Shown in pieces: positions 3,843 to 5,479 of a stretch of 5,479 bases of DNA. The position numbers and the translations under genes are program-made. Source of the DNA: Eubacterium sp. UBA3720 (GTDB taxonomy: Bacteria; Bacillota; Clostridia; Lachnospirales; Lachnospiraceae). The stretch covers positions 1 through 5,479 of the forward strand of contig DFHP01000061.1 of NCBI GenBank assembly GCA_002371335.1, given 5' to 3'. Under the pieces are notes generated by a model. The model ran no database searches and had not been told where the DNA came from. It was given only the letters and a program-made list of their open reading frames with translations. The first letter of the stretch is position 1. The number at the start of each line of letters is the position of its first letter.

Positions 3843-5479
3843 TCAGTCATCTTCCGGCTCAGCTACCTCATAGTCACTGTAGGACGGTGTCTGCAGAGAG
3901 TCAGCACTCTTATCCTCAGTAGAATAGGATGATACGGTTACAGTGATTCCGCTGTTACCCTGTACATAGACCGTGCCGTCCTCACCCTTAACTGTCACAT
4001 TATTTCCGTCCGCGTCAACAATCTTGCCGGCCGCATAGAGCGCGTCAATCGTGCAGTCCTCTGTAACTTTCCAGACTGAATCGCTGCTCACATATACGTT
4101 GCAGTAACCGTCGCCGCCGTTGCCGGCCCAGGTCTCATCATCGACGAAGTAACCGGTAAGAGTGCTGCCATTTGTAAGGTAGAAATCGAGCGTGCTGATA
4201 CTGTCGTATACGATCTTGCCGGAGACATCCTGGGAGTTGCCGGTGAAGGTGCACTGGGCACCATTTGCACCTGCACTGCCCCAGCCGCGCTTATTGGTGT
4301 TGCCGGTGACCTGCAGGAAGAAATCGTTGTCTTCCGAGTAGTTAATGTCGACATCAGAGAGCAGGATCTCGCTGGAGGTGTTGGTCGTGTAGAAAAGACC
4401 GCCGTTCTTACTTGTCAGAGTACCGCCGACCATACTAAAATTGCCGGTGCCGATCTCGGAGTCGCCGGACATGCTCTGGTAAACGATGACGTCCCAAGTG
4501 ACGTCGTTCTGATTGTCATCCGGCATGTTGCCCGTCAGGTCACAGTCAAAAAGGCGCAGTGTGTTGAGACCTTCAATGCAGACAGCCTCGGATCCAGTCG
4601 CTGTGAGATCAGCGTCTTCAATCGTGATGTCAGCTGTCGTGTAAACTGCAGGTGAACCGGAGCCGTTCGATGTATAACTTCCGCCCTCGACGACCATTTT
4701 CCCACCGCCTCTATCGGAACGGATCGCCGCCGCGGAACCGCCGTTGGTCGTAACATCAAGGTCCCATGCGTAGAGAGTTCCGCCTCCTGCCACATGAATG
4801 CCGCCCGATGCGTTCTGGGTCGTGTTGATTGTTGTGTCTTCGACGTAGACGGTGCCGTCTCCGTAGGCAAATACACCCGCGCCGCCGGCAGCATCTGTGG
4901 TGATATTTGAATCTTTCACATACAGAGTGCCATCTTTGGCAAGAAGGGCTGCGCCGACGCCATAGAAGCTTGCGTTGTCTCCGCCGGTGCTGTCATTTGA
5001 CGTCCTTGTCACGGTGGCATTGTCGATCGCAACTTCAGCGCCGTCGTCGACAAGGACTGCATTTTCATCAGTTCCAGTTGACGTATATGTCTCGCCGCTC
5101 GTCTGCGCATCCTCGTTGTATGTTGTCACGGCTGAGTAATCGACGGAGGCGGCGCTGCTGCCCGGGCCTCCCGGCTGTCCCATGCCGCCCTGCGGACCAT
5201 TTCCGCCCGGCTGCCCGTTGCCGCCATTCTGACCCATACCGCCAGGTCCGCCCATACCATCCGGACCATGACCGTCTTTCATTGAAGCCTCAGCCACCTT
5301 AGCGACACCGCCATCATCGTTCAGAGTAATCGTGAGGATCATACCCTCTGTGATTTCGTCTAAAGTTATCCCATCAAGTACAGATTCATCAATTGTATAT
5401 GTAGCGGTCTCGCCTGATGCTGTGAACATATCGGCGAGGTTCATGTCGCCGCGTCCCTGACCGTCCGGAAGCTCCGGTG
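3843..5479 (-). CDS. Secreted or surface beta-helix protein with Gly-rich linker (5' end outside window)
   Basis: The frame is open from the right edge to TGA at 3843-3845, 544 codons. The first Met (5444) is probably internal: eleven sense codons (PELPDGQGRGD) precede it without a stop and no good ribosome binding site is present. Numbered from that Met, residues 1-54 form a small beta domain (GETATYTIDESVLDGITLDE...), 57-95 a Gly/Pro/Met/Gln linker, and about 100-505 a beta-rich repeat region. Strands such as GTLYVKD (172), GTVYVED (197), GTLYAWD (222), GKMVVEG (248), ADITIED (271) and NTLRLFD (294) recur every 23-26 residues, as in right-handed parallel beta-helices. The protein is acidic, rich in Thr, Ser, Gly, Asn and Asp, and ends EPEDD with no LPXTG anchor. 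A signal peptide or lipobox would lie outside the window. Such folds occur in adhesins and polysaccharide-acting proteins; no catalytic motif is recognised. Confidence 0.88.
   Translation of the reverse strand, partial: PELPDGQGRGDMNLADMFTASGETATYTIDESVLDGITLDEITEGMILTITLNDDGGVAKVAEASMKDGHGPDGMGGPGGMGQNGGNGQPGGNGPQGGMGQPGGPGSSAASVDYSAVTTYNEDAQTSGETYTSTGTDENAVLVDDGAEVAIDNATVTRTSNDSTGGDNASFYGVGAALLAKDGTLYVKDSNITTDAAGGAGVFAYGDGTVYVEDTTINTTQNASGGIHVAGGGTLYAWDLDVTTNGGSAAAIRSDRGGGKMVVEGGSYTSNGSGSPAVYTTADITIEDADLTATGSEAVCIEGLNTLRLFDCDLTGNMPDDNQNDVTWDVIVYQSMSGDSEIGTGNFSMVGGTLTSKNGGLFYTTNTSSEILLSDVDINYSEDNDFFLQVTGNTNKRGWGSAGANGAQCTFTGNSQDVSGKIVYDSISTLDFYLTNGSTLTGYFVDDETWAGNGGDGYCNVYVSSDSVWKVTEDCTIDALYAAGKIVDADGNNVTVKGEDGTVYVQGNSGITVTVSSYSTEDKSADSLQTPSYSDYEVAEPEDD
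5160..5276 (-). repeat. Low-complexity Gly/Pro/Met/Gln linker coding region
   Basis: Residues 57-95 (numbered from Met 5444) are built of short degenerate units such as GGPGGMGQ, NGGNGQPGG and NGPQGGMGQPGG. Gly recurs every two to three residues but not in a strict Gly-X-Y register, so it is collagen-like in composition rather than a true collagen repeat. It separates the small N-terminal beta domain from the beta-helix and is probably a flexible spacer. Confidence 0.85.

Noticed and set aside
4907..5302. Plus-strand 131-codon Arg/Cys/His-rich ORF
   Set aside because: Antisense to the Gly-rich linker and beta-helix coding region; its composition is typical of an antisense shadow.

Overview
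The window looks like chromosomal DNA of a Gram-positive anaerobe of the Clostridia, most probably a gut Lachnospiraceae-type bacterium. This is inferred from the protein styles (a GH13 oligo-1,6-glucosidase, a Firmicutes-like family 4 glycosyltransferase and a secreted Gly-rich beta-helix protein), the strong AGGAGG-like ribosome binding sites and the moderately GC-rich coding DNA. No 16S or other taxonomic marker is present, so the assignment is tentative.

All three main genes lie on the minus strand, so transcription runs from right to left. Reading in that direction: (1) 5479-3843, the C-terminal part of a large secreted or surface beta-helix protein, cut at its 5' end by the window edge. 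(2) 3842-3387, a 456-base gap holding a 30-bp tandem repeat, a strong hairpin terminator whose U-tract faces the plus strand, an extended -10 promoter, and a roughly 260-nt leader with inverted repeats and a possible 31-codon leader ORF. (3) 3386-1788, a complete 532-residue family 4 glycosyltransferase with an unusual C-terminal tail built from 11-residue repeats. (4) 1787-1512, a 276-base gap with a 22-bp direct repeat and a possible short-leader promoter. (5) 1511-1, an alpha-glucosidase of GH13 (oligo-1,6-glucosidase type), complete at its N-terminus and cut at its C-terminus by the left window edge.

The alpha-glucosidase should hydrolyse imported isomalto- or malto-oligosaccharides in the cytoplasm. 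The glycosyltransferase probably uses a nucleotide sugar, and its amphipathic tail suggests work at the membrane, perhaps on a glycolipid. The two are co-directional but separated by 276 bases, so a shared operon is possible but not shown. The beta-helix protein seems to be a separate unit. The most unusual items are the 11-residue repeat tail of the glycosyltransferase and the structured leader in front of it. I see no CRISPR array, tRNA, rRNA, transposase or defence system here.
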